Part shown: one piece after another, positions 43,945-55,992 of the stretch
Position numbering within the stretch: position 1 is the first letter of the stretch
Layout of the letters: every line of letters begins with the position of its first letter
Source of the DNA: Sporodiniella umbellata
Lineage: Eukaryota; Mucoromycota; Mucoromycetes; Mucorales; Rhizopodaceae
DNA: 64,000 nucleotides
Assembly: GCA_025677835.1 (NCBI GenBank)
Contig: JAIXMR010000017.1
Location: forward strand, 124,001-188,000
Direction: 5' to 3'
Made by a program: the position numbers and the translations under genes
The notes under the pieces: model-generated
What the model saw: only the letters and a program-made list of their open reading frames with translations
Databases searched by the model: none
Told to the model about the DNA's origin: nothing

Positions 43945-45719
43945 ATACACACACCCAATCACCACCACTCCATATATACACACAACCACAACCACCACCA
44001 ATTCTATATATAAAAAATTAAAATAAACTAAGACTTTATTTGTTATTTATTTATTTCCAGCAAATAAGCAAGTTCCAAGTCATGTCCAGCGCGTTCAAAG
44101 CCCGATCGCTTAATTCAACCTACGCGTCAATAGTTCTGTACACCCAGAGCTGATCTACTCGTTGCTTGAGTCCAAATAGGGCTACTTGGCACTTTCTCTG
44201 TTTTTGTTCAGTGCTACAATGTTAATCCAAGTATTTTAAACTTTTGTTTGTTTTTGCCTACTACGATTAGTAGGGGAGAAAACTGAGATTGGCATAAAAA
44301 AGTGACGTAACATGTAAAAAAGAATAAAAGGAAGCTTTTCTCTTCTCCCCTTTCTCTCCCTCTCTCTCTCTTTCTCTCTTTCTCTCTCTCATGTCTTTCC
44401 CACACAAGAAGAGGAAGATTGTTTTTCCAATGTTTTCCTTTTTCGTACGTTTCTCCCCGCCTTTTATGAAAAAGATTAACCGGGACTTCAAAACGCGCCT
44501 ACTTACTGCTAGGCAAGGGCTTGGGAATAAAAGCGATAGTTTCAAACACTAGAGAACTTGATTGACTCGTATGATTGTTTTAGTGAACTTTCTGTAGTGC
44601 ACGGGAATTTAGTTTTCTATAAAAAAAAAAAAAAATACCAATTGCCTTACTCTTTCAGGTATACGTCTTGCCGGAATACTGTATATATGATGACCATGCC
44701 AAACTTAAATCAAGAGAGATGTTTATTAACAATACCCCGTCTTGAGCCTTTTCTTAAAAAAAAAAAAAAGTTACGTGTTTATACACTAGCTCTTTCTGTT
44801 TTGTTGAAAAAGTCGATATTCTGTTTCAGAGCTCTTTTTTGCTGTTATTGTCTTTTAAACACTGATCATCGTTCAAAAACGATTCATGCTGTCAGCCGCT
44901 GACCTTTCCAGTATGAAAATCAAGTCAGAACGACCGACATAGCACCTTCCAGGTGTTAAGGGAAACTTTTACGTGGAGAAGGAACAACACTAGCTGAAGA
45001 AGAGTAATCTTCAAGTGAAAGAACTTTAGAAAGAACAAACTCTGAAAAAAAAAAAAAGTCGGCAAGACATCATTATGTGTATGTTTGGCTGATAAACGGT
45101 TATCTATACTGCAACTTGTTTTTGGAAGCAGGTATTGAAGGTTTTACAATTTCGGTTCCTTAGAACCAAGGCAAGTGCTTTGGTAGATAATCTGTTGGTT
45201 ATTGAGCAAAATGCTTAGGAACTGGGCGGTAACAAAAGTGATGCAGTGTATGTGGAGTAAAAAGCAGCGAATGACAAGGCTTGTTCTAAGCAAGACGCGA
45301 TGGTCAAAGGAAACGGTTTGCAGCCACGGTATTTTGAGGGAGTATCTAAATTTTAGCAAGATCGTAGTCACGGACGGTAAAATAAAATCCCGGGAATTTT
45401 TCTCCCCATACAAAACCCTTAGTCTAAAGAAGCTAGTGAATGTGGGACAAGGCGATTGCCAAAGTACAAATCTGGGGTGGTTAGTTCAAACCCCACACAA
45501 AAACAAAATGTTCACACACACATAGAAGCATCTAAAGATTTACTATTCTTGTGTTGTTTATTGACACGTGAACCCAATCATTCAGCAAAGTTGAGAGTTT
45601 CACATGAAAATCTAAAAGAGAAGCTTGTCCAGTTTATGTTTCACTTGAAGCTATTTAATTTGTGTAAAGCAAGCAATAAAAATGCATTTCTTTTCTACTT
45701 TATATTTTTTTATTGAGAA
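43945..45719. other. 1.8-kb intergenic region
   Basis: A (TC)n-rich block lies at about 44341-44391. A + strand frame at 45202-45525 (KKQRMTRLVLSKTRWSKETV) has coding-like composition and might be an element fragment, but no family was recognised. The sequence 'ggggtggttagttcaaacccc' near 45473 resembles a tRNA T-arm, but no complete cloverleaf fits. Confidence 0.4.
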
Positions 45720-47075
45720 ATGTCTCAATTGTCTTTTGAACACTTTGACCCTGAATATGAATTATGTGTGGATGATCAAGGCAAGCCGATCAAACCACGT
45801 AAAAAGCCTGGACGAAAGCCCAATCCACCCTCACCTGCACAGCGCAAAGCACAGAACCGAGCTGCGCAACGGGCTTTTCGAGAACGCAAGCGACGTGAGA
45901 TCAAAGAAGCGGAGACTAACAACCAACGCTATCTGGAGATGCACCAGGAAGCATTGAATCATATCGAACGTCTCCAGAGCCAACTGGACTCACTCAAATA
46001 CGAAAACGATTATCTGAAGGGGCAATTGTTGACATACAAAATCACATGTATGGCGCACCGTGTGGATGTACCCAAATTTTGGGACGCAGGCTGTCGGGAC
46101 AGCATGGGTTCTGAGATTGCCCTCTGCTCACAGTCCAAAGATCTACCACAGCCGATGGAATTCTTCCTTGACAAGAATCGAAAGATAGTGACCGAGAACC
46201 TGGAAGGCTGTATACCCGGACTGGCTTCCACCCTGACTTCCTACATGATCTCGCCTGCCCTGTCTTCGTTAATTGCCTCCCCGAGTTCGCTGCTGTCCTC
46301 ACCGCGTGTCTTTTCGCCCGTGTTGTCTGAGAAAGCGGTCAGTGTGGTGGAAGAAAACGAGAAAGAACCTTGGCTGGGCTCGGATTTGACCCAACTCCTC
46401 GATGTGCGTCATTTGTTTACCCATCTGACGGATGCCTTTCACCCAAGTCCGGTGCAGGTAGAAGAAAAGGTGTACGTGGCTGGTCCTCTTTCGCCCCTGG
46501 AAGCTATCTCAAAGATGCGGATGACCAAAGAAGAAGGTGGCTACGATTACCTTCTAACACCCACCGAACTTCAACGACGCGTACCGCATGATGCCCGCAT
46601 CGATCTAATTCCAGGCCCGAACGTAAGAGACCTAATGATCGTCTTTCAAGACTACTACGACTCAAATGAACTCTTCAACTACCTTATTGAACACGCCGTC
46701 TTCATTGGCGGTGAACTCGCCAATCCAGACTGTTGGTTCGTGCCGCCCGAATTCATCAGTCGTTACTGGTTCTTTTGCCCAAGCTATCATCCTGCACGTT
46801 ACGACAATTCGGTAGAGACGGCCATCAGTTATTCTCAGAAATTGTTGCAGTCGCTCAAACAACGAAAAGAAATGTACATTCGAAGAGATCAACACCATGA
46901 CGCCTTTCCTCCCCCTTCGCCTAAAGAAGACCTGATGAAAGATGACCATCAAGGTTACACGCTAGGTAAAACAGATTCGGCACCACCTAGAATAATTACT
47001 CACACATGTTATATAGAATCTTTAGTCATACAACATATCAACAACGATGTCCCAAAAATTATCTCTACTGTGTAA
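45720..47075 (+). CDS. Yap/Pap1-type bZIP factor with DUF3425-like C-terminus, 451 aa
   Basis: A single exon. The bZIP at about 35-100 has the fungal AP-1 signature QNRAAQRAFRERKRREIKEA, followed by a zipper (LNHIERLQSQLDSLKYENDY). The C-terminal third (LRRVPHDARIDLIP-type RVPHDARIDLIPGPNVRDLM, then ELANPDCWFVPPEF) resembles DUF3425, which accompanies bZIP regions in many fungal regulators. The middle is Ser/Pro-rich. Cysteines exist (CRDSMGSEIALC), but the classic Yap1 C-terminal redox box is not evident. The upstream GC-rich codon use differs from AT-rich neighbours, suggesting strong codon bias. The target genes cannot be inferred. Confidence 0.88.
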   Translation: MSQLSFEHFDPEYELCVDDQGKPIKPRKKPGRKPNPPSPAQRKAQNRAAQRAFRERKRREIKEAETNNQRYLEMHQEALNHIERLQSQLDSLKYENDYLKGQLLTYKITCMAHRVDVPKFWDAGCRDSMGSEIALCSQSKDLPQPMEFFLDKNRKIVTENLEGCIPGLASTLTSYMISPALSSLIASPSSLLSSPRVFSPVLSEKAVSVVEENEKEPWLGSDLTQLLDVRHLFTHLTDAFHPSPVQVEEKVYVAGPLSPLEAISKMRMTKEEGGYDYLLTPTELQRRVPHDARIDLIPGPNVRDLMIVFQDYYDSNELFNYLIEHAVFIGGELANPDCWFVPPEFISRYWFFCPSYHPARYDNSVETAISYSQKLLQSLKQRKEMYIRRDQHHDAFPPPSPKEDLMKDDHQGYTLGKTDSAPPRIITHTCYIESLVIQHINNDVPKIISTV

Positions 47076-49660
47076 ATCTCTCTTCCTCTGTTTTCTTATT
47101 CTTTGACTAGCTTTCCCTTCTGTATATTCTTTTATCCTTCTAATAAACAAGTCGGCTTTTTAAAGCTGCATATATAAAATAATAATAACAATGTATTTTT
47201 ATCCTCTATTTATATGCGTGTAACTCATCTTTAGCCTTTTAATACTCTTTTAAAGGAAAATAGACATCACCTTGATTATCACAAGACAGTCAATGACATC
47301 TTTGGGAAAAATAAGCGTCATCCCTTTTCAAACACATCGTCTTCCTTTTCTTTTTTTTTTTTTTTTTTTCAAAACAATCCTGTGGGAAAATCACTCCTTA
47401 TGCATGTTTACCCCGCTTTTTTTTTTTTTAGCTATTTTCGCTATGCTTTTAAAAAAAAAAAAAAAAAAAAAAACTTGACACGTTTCTTTGTGTGATGAAA
47501 ACTTTATTTGTTTCCCCAATCAAAAAATAAAATAAAAACACAATAATTATAACAAAAGAAAAAAAAAAAGAGAGAGAGAGAGATAGAGTCTATGACAGCC
47601 CTTTTATATACTATAACAAAAATGGTTATTTTATTTTATAGAAAAAGTAAAGTCAGCTCATAGAATTTAGTCTTGTCTATTAAATTTCATTAAACTTGAT
47701 TATATTGACCAGATAAAGAGGATTTAAGATGACCTACATTTTTTTACCTCCTTTTTTGGAACCCGCTTACTCTATTGGTTTATCCGATTCTTCTTTCCTT
47801 TTCTAAAACTCAGTTGGTCATTAGACCCTTTTTGGGTGTTTTGCCCCCCTACCCTTAAATATTTTTACATCCCAATATCCTTTCTAGGTAGCTTCTTAAT
47901 AAACACTTTTGTGTTGCTCTGGAGAACTATGGGTCATAAAGCATAGAATCGAACGAAATCTTGCAAAAAAAAAAAAAAAAAAGGACTTTCCTAACCTCAT
48001 TAGATTAGCCTTTAAATAAAGAGGTTCAAGGTGATAGTTTTATTAACTATTTCGTACTGTCCCAAAAGGGCATAATACTTTTTCAAATACCGTTTATTCC
48101 CCCGTTCAAATAGTTTGGGTCGCCCTTCAGACTACCTTCCATCATGTTTGTTGCATCGCTGATATCTCACCACCAAGCTTTCTTACATTTTAAGCAAGAA
48201 AAAGTAGACTCATCCTTGGAATTTTATGCTTTAACAAGTCCAAAGTTACTGGAAAAACACGAACTGGATAGTTTGAACCCGTCATTTGCTAAAACAGTCA
48301 ACAGCTTGATGCTTTTTCAATATAAAAGAGAGCTAGTTTACCACTCCACACCAAAGGCCCTTTAACTTGATCATGCCTCTACCAAAAGCAAAGACAGCCA
48401 AAAGGTGTTTTTTTCCTTTTCCTTATTCGGAGTTTCACATTTTTCCTCTAATGTCTGTTGTACTTGGAAGTGCCATGAGCCCATATCATATTCACGCTGA
48501 AGAGATTGTTTATTTTACAGAATATGCGCTTACATATGCCTGATTCAACTATGTGATTTTTGTACACTGTCTGTAGCTGCTGGCACGTTTCTGATATGCA
48601 ACGACCAATTTCTTTTGCAACTTTTTTTTATTTATAAATAACATCGGTCTGGAGCTGGTCTAACAATCAGATAACATACGCTGTAAAGATGTACTATTGA
48701 TGACTCTTTGATTTCTTATGAGTTGTACTATTGAATACCCAAAAGTTCCGTTCGCATATTATATGAGAAACAGAGCTATCTATTTTGGCCAAACTGATAA
48801 TAAAAAGAATCACAAAAGCTATGATCCGACTACAGACTCTCAAACAAATGTGGTAAAGGCAATCAGAGGAACAAGATGATTTGCGGCCTTACCCATAGTT
48901 TTCATATTTATACGTATTTGTTACTTTTAGTTCTGGACGTATTCCTTTTTTTTAAAAAAAAAAAAAAAAAAAAGAAAAAAAGATAATACCAAATTGACAT
49001 AACAAACATAGAAGGAGCATCGTGTTTGTCGCCATGGGTAACAACTTCAATGTGCAAATTGCATTCAAACTACCGTTTTTTGTAATATCTAGGCCTTTAC
49101 AGTCTGTGTACATTATATCTTTTCATAGCAAACATTGTGCGTATTTAATCCTTACCACTTGAAACGTTTTGTTCTTTGCATTTTCTAGTCTTTGTGTCTT
49201 TACTTATCAATCTAAGCGTGTCAATATAAAATGCGAAAAAAAAAAAAAAAGTAGACCTATAGATAGTACAGCATAAACATCTTTTCTTGGTATTTTAAAA
49301 GACATAAATTGTGATCATGCAGGCTCTTATTCAAAATTAAGGAGCCAAGATTTCTGATAAATATTTTTTATTCTACTTTATCCAAAAAAAAAAAAACAAA
49401 AGGTACACCAAAGTTTTCCTAAAGTAATCTTGATTTGCTTGAAAATATCAACGCTGTAGCATTTTACCCCATATTTGTACCTGCGTTCCTTGTTATTCGG
49501 AAATGACAAAGTGCTATTTTCGTTGGCTCAACCTAATTTCTTTTCGTGTATTTTTATGAGACAAAGAACAAAAACGAATTCATTATTATTATTATTGTTT
49601 ATTATTTACAAATGAATGGTCTGTTATTTACACACTAAAAAAAGTTTTTTTTGCCCTTTT
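47076..49660. other. 2.6-kb gene-poor region
   Basis: Many A and T runs (47350-47369, 47449-47472, 47965-47982, 48955-48973) and an (AG)n run at about 47570-47582. A 73-codon frame at 48144-48365 starts with ATG and has ordinary composition, but nothing else supports it. Confidence 0.45.
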
Positions 49661-50176
49661 CTAGAAGGAAGACGAAGGAAAAGTATATGGGGGCGGGATA
49701 GAGAGTGAGGAGATAGGAGGCAAGATACGTGCTTGAGGAGGCTTATCCAAGAGATGAAAGAGACCTGGTGTGGATGGTAAAAGGGGGCGTGGGTAGGGAT
49801 CGAAACATTGAATGGGCGACAGGGTAGGTGATTGCTCAGGCGTTAAGAGGGGTTCATCTAGTGAAGAGACTGCGGAGAGAGTGGGTGAAGGAGGGGGAGG
49901 GGCTCTTTTAGTACCCTTGCGGCGTTTGTTGAGGTGCGTGTGAATACGAGCATGGCGTGTGAGTTCATCTGAACGAGAGAAGCGCTTGATACAGCCAGGG
50001 AAGGTACAAGGATGCGGTTTCTCTCCTGTATGGGTTCGAACGTGTCTTGTTTGATGTTCCAATCGATAGAATGATTTGGGGCACATTGGACACTTGTAAG
50101 GTCGTGGCGTCTCTGTCTTTTCCAGAGTGCAAATTGCTTTCTTGGGCTGACACAATTGAATCTCTGAGTAGTGCAT
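49661..50176 (-). CDS. CreA/Mig1-type C2H2 zinc-finger repressor, 171 aa
   Basis: Two adjacent C2H2 fingers: [19 protein letters not shown] (C-x2-C-x12-H-x3-H) and [19 protein letters not shown] (C-x4-C-x12-H-x3-H), joined by THTGEKPH, at residues about 29-81. This pair is the Mig1/CreA signature that binds GC-rich SYGGRG sites for glucose repression. A basic KRRKGTKR patch follows, then a Pro/Ser-rich tail ([16 protein letters not shown]). At 171 aa it is much shorter than ascomycete CreA (about 400 aa), so known C-terminal repression regions are missing or reduced. No intron is evident. It may be one of several paralogues. Confidence 0.88.
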   Translation of the reverse strand: MHYSEIQLCQPKKAICTLEKTETPRPYKCPMCPKSFYRLEHQTRHVRTHTGEKPHPCTFPGCIKRFSRSDELTRHARIHTHLNKRRKGTKRAPPPPSPTLSAVSSLDEPLLTPEQSPTLSPIQCFDPYPRPLLPSTPGLFHLLDKPPQARILPPISSLSIPPPYTFPSSSF

Positions 50177-51038
50177 TTTTAATATAAAAGAAAAATAACA
50201 AAAATAAAAATAAAACGAAAAACGAAAACCTTTATCCTAATCAAAAATTAATGATCAGTTCCAAGATAGGAGAAAGACAACTTGCAAGAAAATGAACTCC
50301 ACACTTCCGAAATTGGATAATGAGGGGCGATCTCTCTGATAGGAAAAAAAAAAAAAAAAAAAAAAAAACTTTTATAAAGCAGAATACCCCACATAGCCAA
50401 GCTGTAAGGGTTATCATATGAAAATCTGAGTGATCCGGTTTCGTCCTCAAAAAAAAAAAAAAAAAAAAAAAAAAGAAAAATTTTTCACTGATGTTTTGCG
50501 GATATTCAATCCGTAGGCACTTTCTTTATCAGAAAGATCTCTTTTGGCTTTATAGAAATTTATTTTCTACCTTGGATCTTGTTATTTAAACAGGCGATTT
50601 GTTCTGCTTCCCTGGCCTCTTTTTTTTTTTTTTTTTGGGGGACAGCTCTCCAATCGCTTTGTTTCTTTAATGGCACGTCTTTATTATTCGAGATCAATAC
50701 AAGCAATGCATATTGAAGGCCCACTCAGCACTTTTATTTAATACATGCGCACAGCTAATTACTAATCACACATTTCCATATTTCGTTCGTATTTCATAAA
50801 TGCTTTGAATAAACCTTTGATTTCTTACAAGTCATTATAAATATACTCTTGCTCTACACTGTCTATAGATAGAAGATCATGTAGGCTTTTTCATTACCTA
50901 TCTCCTCCTTTTTTTTTTTTTTTAACTTGCCCTGTCATTTTTTGATTTAATTACAATCAACTGTACCAGTAAACATAAACAAAGAAAGTATTATAAAAGA
51001 GGATTGGCAAGAACTATAAAGTTCTTTTTTTGTGTGTA
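50177..51038. other. Intergenic, homopolymer-rich
   Basis: Long A runs at 50343-50368 and 50450-50474, T runs at 50619-50636 and 50910-50923. No gene recognised. Confidence 0.5.
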
Positions 51039-51314
51039 CTGTACAAAACTCTTCTTGCCTCGATTTTATTGTTCTGCTTCCTTGTTGTTTGTGGAGCTTG
51101 TAGATGCAAAGTACATACCCAATTTATTAAAGATAATTTCTACATCTACTACTTCACGGATAGTCTCAATTACCCATACGAAAGTATCGGGGGTGCTTTT
51201 AGTTTGAATGATGGATGCGTACCATACAATAGTGTACCATACGAAGGCCATATTTACCCCTTTCCAAAGGAAAAAAAAAAAAAAAAAAAGGCTACATTAG
51301 CACCTTTCATATAG
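51039..51314 (+). pseudogene. Relic of a small secreted protein with CTG in place of the start ATG
   Basis: Reading from CTG at 51039, the frame is (L)YKTLLASILLFCFLVVCGAC, a perfect signal-peptide-like start that parallels the MYK starts of the secreted proteins at 8627 and 54911. A TATA-like 'attataaaag' lies about 50 bp upstream. The mature part is Tyr/Pro-rich (YPYESIGGAFSLNDGCVPYN) and the frame then runs into an A20 tract (Lys codons) and ends at 51314. No in-frame ATG was found before it. This may be a decayed gene, a gene with non-AUG initiation, or chance. Confidence 0.35.
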
Positions 51315-52239
51315 TTAAAACACAGTGTAAAAAATACGGAGGTGAAGTCAAAGTGAAAGAAAGTGAGAAAAAACAATGTAATAGCAGAGTTTGATTACAT
51401 GACACAAGTATGCTTTCACGTTAATTGCTAGAAAGCTCTTAATGTTTCCAAGTTTAGGTAGTGTGTGTGTGTATGTGTGTGTCACAAATTAAGGCCTCTG
51501 TTTGCTTGCTTTTCTTGTTTGTAAATACGAACTCTTTTTTGTAGATTAGCATTTTTTATTAGAAACATATAATGTCTTTGGTTTCCGGTCTAGTACGATA
51601 GTTGTATTGAAAATTGTTTGATTGTTACCAATGGAGTGTGTAGTCTGCTACTCTCTGTAGGTTTTTTTTATGTAAGCCAAATCTATTTGTATTGTATCTA
51701 CATTCACCCCACCTCTTTAATGCTATGGGCGCAGGAAGTATGATTGTCAGTGTACTCATTCTTCATTTTCATTGGCACCTCAAACCTTCTCTTTTTTTTT
51801 GGATGGGAGGGGTTTTTTTTTTGGCTGTTTTTTTAAATATAAGTTTGCGCTGATATTAAAAGAATGTTTACGTCAAGATAAAAATAGTTTTGCGTTGCTT
51901 GGCAACAAATTTTGCGCCAACAGATTTGAAAAAAAAAAAAAAAAAAAAAAACATGCAAAACGTTAACAAATTCATTACAAATACTGATATGGACACTTTA
52001 TCTGACGATTATATGAAAGATGACGAGCAAGAAGAAATTTAAATTGTAATTTTCAGTTTGAACAAAGAATTGATGGAGAAAATAAGACAAATTGGGAACG
52101 ATTCTCTATTATATGTACGTGAATATATGCAAGTAGAGGAAGCGAATGAAGCTTTCTTTTTGGAGATACTTTTCTCTTTGCAGAATCAACGTCATTGAGA
52201 AAAAGGCATACGGCTTTGAATGTTGAAACAAGAGGCTTT
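51315..52239. other. Intergenic with A20 tract
   Basis: (GT)n at about 51462-51482 and an A-run at 51930-51951. Short frames only. Confidence 0.4.
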
Positions 52240-52735
52240 TACATAATATGCACTCCTAAACGAGTTGAGAAACTTTTCGACTTTGTAATCGAAGAAGGAT
52301 TCATGACGAAAGCTGCAGCTTTAGCCACTGAGGTTAAGGTACGCACTGCCTAGGATCACATTAAAACTTTCAGCAATAATCCTGAGAGATGACTTTCAGG
52401 ATTTCATTCTAAACTTCGTGGAAGATCCCGTAATAAGTTGACTGAGAAACATTCTAGTTGACTACATTGAAAAGAATACCACTGTTATATTAGATGAGTT
52501 TAAGTTAGAACTTTATGAGAAATTAGAGGGTTTGAAAAACTGCCATTCACAAATATTGAGATGCTATACATTACTACATAGAGTTTCAGGCAGGCACCCA
52601 ATTAGAACTACACTCAAAGCAAGTGCATGTGCACATTGCAGCTCTGATATGACACTGTGCCCTGATGATCTGATATTTGACACATACCTTCATATACTAT
52701 ATGGAGAATCGATGAACAACATTTTATTTTATTAA
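52240..52735 (+). pseudogene. Decayed transposase-like fragment (HTH, Tc1/mariner-like)
   Basis: Frame pieces read KRVEKLFDFVIEEGFMTKAA, then an interrupted VRTA*DHIKTFSNNPE, then RGRSRNKLTEKHS, then after a frame change DYIEKNTTVILDEFKLELYE. The order of a helix-turn-helix, an arginine/glycine-type linker and 'LTEEH...DYI...' is what the N-terminal DNA-binding part of Tc1/mariner-like transposases shows in Mucorales. Several in-frame stops and at least one frameshift make it inactive. No terminal inverted repeats or catalytic DDE block were found. The call is inference from motif order. Confidence 0.5.
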
Positions 52736-52739
52736 TACA

Positions 52740-53124
52740 TAATCAAAATAAGGTATCAACAAAAAAAAAAGGTCGGTGTAAAGTGCCGGAACTTACAACG
52801 TGCCCTTTTTGATTAATGTTTTGTTGAAAAAACTATCAAAACACGCTTCTACTACTGGAAGAATAGATGAAAAGAGATATTTCGAAACAAATAATAATAA
52901 AAAGGTTTTCGAATTAAGTAATCTATTAGAATTTTATACACAATACTATAGTTGAAAATATTGTAAGAAAAATAAATTTAGTTTTCATCGATTCTCATAA
53001 GCATCTTTTATTTACTGACGTTTTTTTTTTTTTTGTTGGTTTATGCACTTGTTGAATTGATTACGAAGAACATCCGCCCTTTTATATTTAAATGAATTGA
53101 AGTTAACCAATCCATCTGTTCAAA

Positions 53125-53159
<35 letters not shown>

Positions 53160-53402
53160 ATTCTAGTGTACTTGTAATTTTCAACCAATAGCATACCTCG
53201 TTCATATAGAGTGATCAATTCTAGCGTAAAGTCAATATGTTCACTGATTGCAGGGTCTGCTACTACGGCTGTTACTGTTGAAGTATTATTAGGAATATAA
53301 GAGGGTATATCGGTGTGTTTTCTTTTTCATTATAGGGTTTTGCGATTATAAATCCTTGATGGCTTCGGCAACTGTTTTAGATGATGAGCTTTGATCAATA
53401 AG
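52740..53402. other. Intergenic with T31 tract
   Basis: AT-rich; a T-run of about 31 bp at 53127-53157. No gene recognised. Confidence 0.4.
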
Positions 53403-54068
53403 TTACAATATGCTAATATACTCATGACCTTGGGCATCTAGTACTGGTGCTAAAATAACGGTAATATACTGACCTCCAAGATGATTTTGATGCAAATGTG
53501 TTGCCAAAATGAACAAAGATTGAATAGTTGGATTATCTGGGTAAAGTGAACAATTTTTTGCATGTTCCCGGCTGGTCAGAAATAAAGCAAGAGCAGTGAA
53601 TAGATCCCAAGAGCATGGCATCAGCATACTCTAGGACGCGCCTTTTACATATACTCAGGCAATTGAAAGTCCAACCTATAGAAGGGAATTCATAGCAAGC
53701 AGGAGTATCGCCGATATTCGCGTCTTTGGCAAAAGAATCGGATAAAGTATCAATGTATATGATTAGAGCAATAGGGTCCAATTTAGGTCTCTTAAAAGCA
53801 TCCATACTGATACTGTTTATAAACAATCGATTAACCGTATGTTGAATTTTTATGATTATTAGGGGAGGTTCACTACTGATGAGTTTGCTTCTAGGACAGT
53901 ATCTGAGCGAGTGCTATTGTCCCACTCTAGATTTCCTACTAGGTGATATTTTAGTATATTTGACAGAGTCATTATGATCATGTTGGTTAGTTTTGGATCG
54001 AGGATGATGACTTTTGACATTAAAGCAGTTCTAGGATGCAATAACTTGCGAAGAACAAGTAAACACAT
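53403..54068 (-). pseudogene. Broken coding stretch of unknown origin
   Basis: Three successive minus-strand frames (53859-54068, 53533-53826, 53403-53627) have protein-like composition without low complexity (ALMSKVIILDPKLTNMIIMT; PKLDPIALIIYIDTLSDSFA; HLHQNHLGGQYITVILAP). They shift frame from one to the next without splice signals, which suggests a decayed gene or element. No family was recognised. The transposase-like debris nearby at 52240 suggests both belong to a decaying mobile-element patch. Confidence 0.4.
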
Positions 54069-54910
54069 TTTAAATCAAAACCTGAGTGCAACCTAAACAA
54101 AACCTGAACGAAGCCAATATTCTTTTTAAAAATAAAAAATAAAAAATCCCCTATCTATATCACTCTTGTATTGTTCAACAATCGCTATTACTTTTTATCA
54201 GAATTTCATTCTGCTGATAATTTTTTTTTTTTTTTTTTTTTTTTTTTAGGTTTCTTAAAGGTGATGTTATGTACTAAAGGTTTGCGCATGGCAGCAATAG
54301 AAATTTTTAATGTCTGTAAAAAACGGTATTCAACAAGGGAGATAAACATGTTGTCTGAGACTGCAGTGGATCAAAACAAAGAAAAAGGCGATCTTTTTTT
54401 TTTCTTAGAAATGAGTGCTGTGGTGCAACTATTTACCCCCCCCCCCATATCGCAGCATACAGTCATCGGACTGTTTTTTTTTTAAAAAAAAAACAGTGAT
54501 TTCTCATAGTTATTTTAAACCGACACACTTTTAGCCACCTTGAATGTAAGTGTTTGGGCCATACCGATAATATCACGTCTTTGTCTCTCTCTCTCTCGAA
54601 AAAAAAAAGAGGGGAGTGGGGGTGGGGCTTATTAAACTGATGGAGACGTTTTACGATGGGGAATTACGTTTTGTTTCTATTTAATATATACATACCGATA
54701 CATACAAACAGCCACCTTGTTTAGGTGAAGGCTTCGCGATTTAAAACATGCTTATACTGCCCATAGAAAACTACGATAGAGGCTTTCGGTTTTAAAACCA
54801 TTCTTTTTTGTTTGTGTTTGTTGATAATTTATCAAAGTAAACAAAGCGAGTAGTATAAAGAGACCATTCGAAAAACACGAATTTCTTTTATATAATTTAT
54901 TCTTTGTATA
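54069..54910. other. Intergenic, homopolymer-rich
   Basis: T26-type run at 54222-54247, C10 run at 54437-54446, and G-rich 'gagtgggggtggggc' at about 54614-54628. TATA-like 'ttatataattt' at about 54888-54898 serves the next gene. Confidence 0.45.
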
Positions 54911-55252
54911 ATGTATAAAATCACTGTGGCTTTAGCTTTGTTCTTCTGTCTCGCTACTGTCCATGGACAAGAGAGCTGTTTGAAATACATAAAAACCAAT
55001 TCAGGCAATTTTCGTGGCTGTATATTGGAAGATGGTCCCTGCAAGATGAACTGGACACAAACGAATATAATTACCAACTGCAATAGTGTTGCCGGAAACA
55101 AATGCTATGGTGAACTGTTTCAATCCAAAGCAGGTGACCAAACACCTTGTTATATGGCATTTGAATCAAACTGTGCAGTAAACAATGGAACTTTTGTAGG
55201 CGAAAACAATGTCGCAGTTTCAAAATGCTCAAAGTTGAGCTCAATGAAATAA
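54911..55252 (+). CDS. Small secreted cysteine-rich protein, 113 aa
   Basis: Signal peptide MYKITVALALFFCLATVHG, with cleavage probably before Gln20. The mature protein has eight cysteines (23, 37, 44, 57, 65, 80, 88, 106) and sequons at Asn47 and Asn92. Length, the first-cysteine position (23 in both), the seven-residue spacing between the fourth and fifth cysteines and the cysteine at 88 all echo the protein at 8627-8947, although overall identity is low. No intron, no membrane anchor, no known domain. It is probably an extracellular four-disulfide protein; function unknown. Confidence 0.75.
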   Translation: MYKITVALALFFCLATVHGQESCLKYIKTNSGNFRGCILEDGPCKMNWTQTNIITNCNSVAGNKCYGELFQSKAGDQTPCYMAFESNCAVNNGTFVGENNVAVSKCSKLSSMK

Positions 55253-55438
55253 AAGATTTGACAGTTTGTTTTTCAAATCACAATGCTTTCCAACTATGTT
55301 TTTATATATTAACACATAAAAGAGAAGCTTAGATCAAACAAGCAACAAAGGTTTCTACAAGTTGTTTTTAAGGCTTTTTTCAAATGGTTTAAAGCTAGGG
55401 AAAGGGGAGGAAAAATATATCTTTTACAGCATAAAAAC

Positions 55439-55478
<40 letters not shown>

Positions 55479-55992
55479 CAACCAAAAACTCTGTTCTGGA
55501 CAACCTATTTTTTATGAATAGAGTGTTTTTATACGCATGTGTTGTACTTGCTAGTGTCTTTTTTCGTTTGTTTTGGCATTAATTAAAAACAGCCTCAGTG
55601 TTTGTTGGATTTGCAGAAAGAATGGATATCAAACACCCAGCTTCTCAGATTGATGTATTCTGTTTAATAATGCATCCATGTGCAGAAACAATGTTTTTTT
55701 TTTTTTTTTTTTTTGAGATTGCTCCGATCCAATGAATAGAAAGCGTATTGACAAGACAGCGTGTTTTCCATCTGGCTTTCAAGTCACCTCTTTGTTCCAC
55801 CTTGGAGGGAGCGTTCTTTACAAACCCTACTTGAGCCTCCGAATTGTTCCCAGCAAGCTTTTTTTGCGTAAAATGTCATTACCGGACGCGTGATACCAAA
55901 CGGGTTTGATGTTTCTTCTTTTGGCAGCCACTCTGTACACGTTTAGGTCTATCCGATGGGTTACTTGTGGGATTCTTTTTGGTTATTATTAT
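55253..55992. other. Intergenic with (TA)n
   Basis: (TA)n at about 55443-55472 and a T22 run at 55693-55714. No gene recognised. Confidence 0.45.

Noticed and set aside
45440..45510. tRNA-like T-arm sequence (ggggtggttagttcaaacccc)
   Set aside because: The stem-loop spacing is wrong for a T-arm and no matching acceptor stem, D-arm or anticodon arm was found around it.
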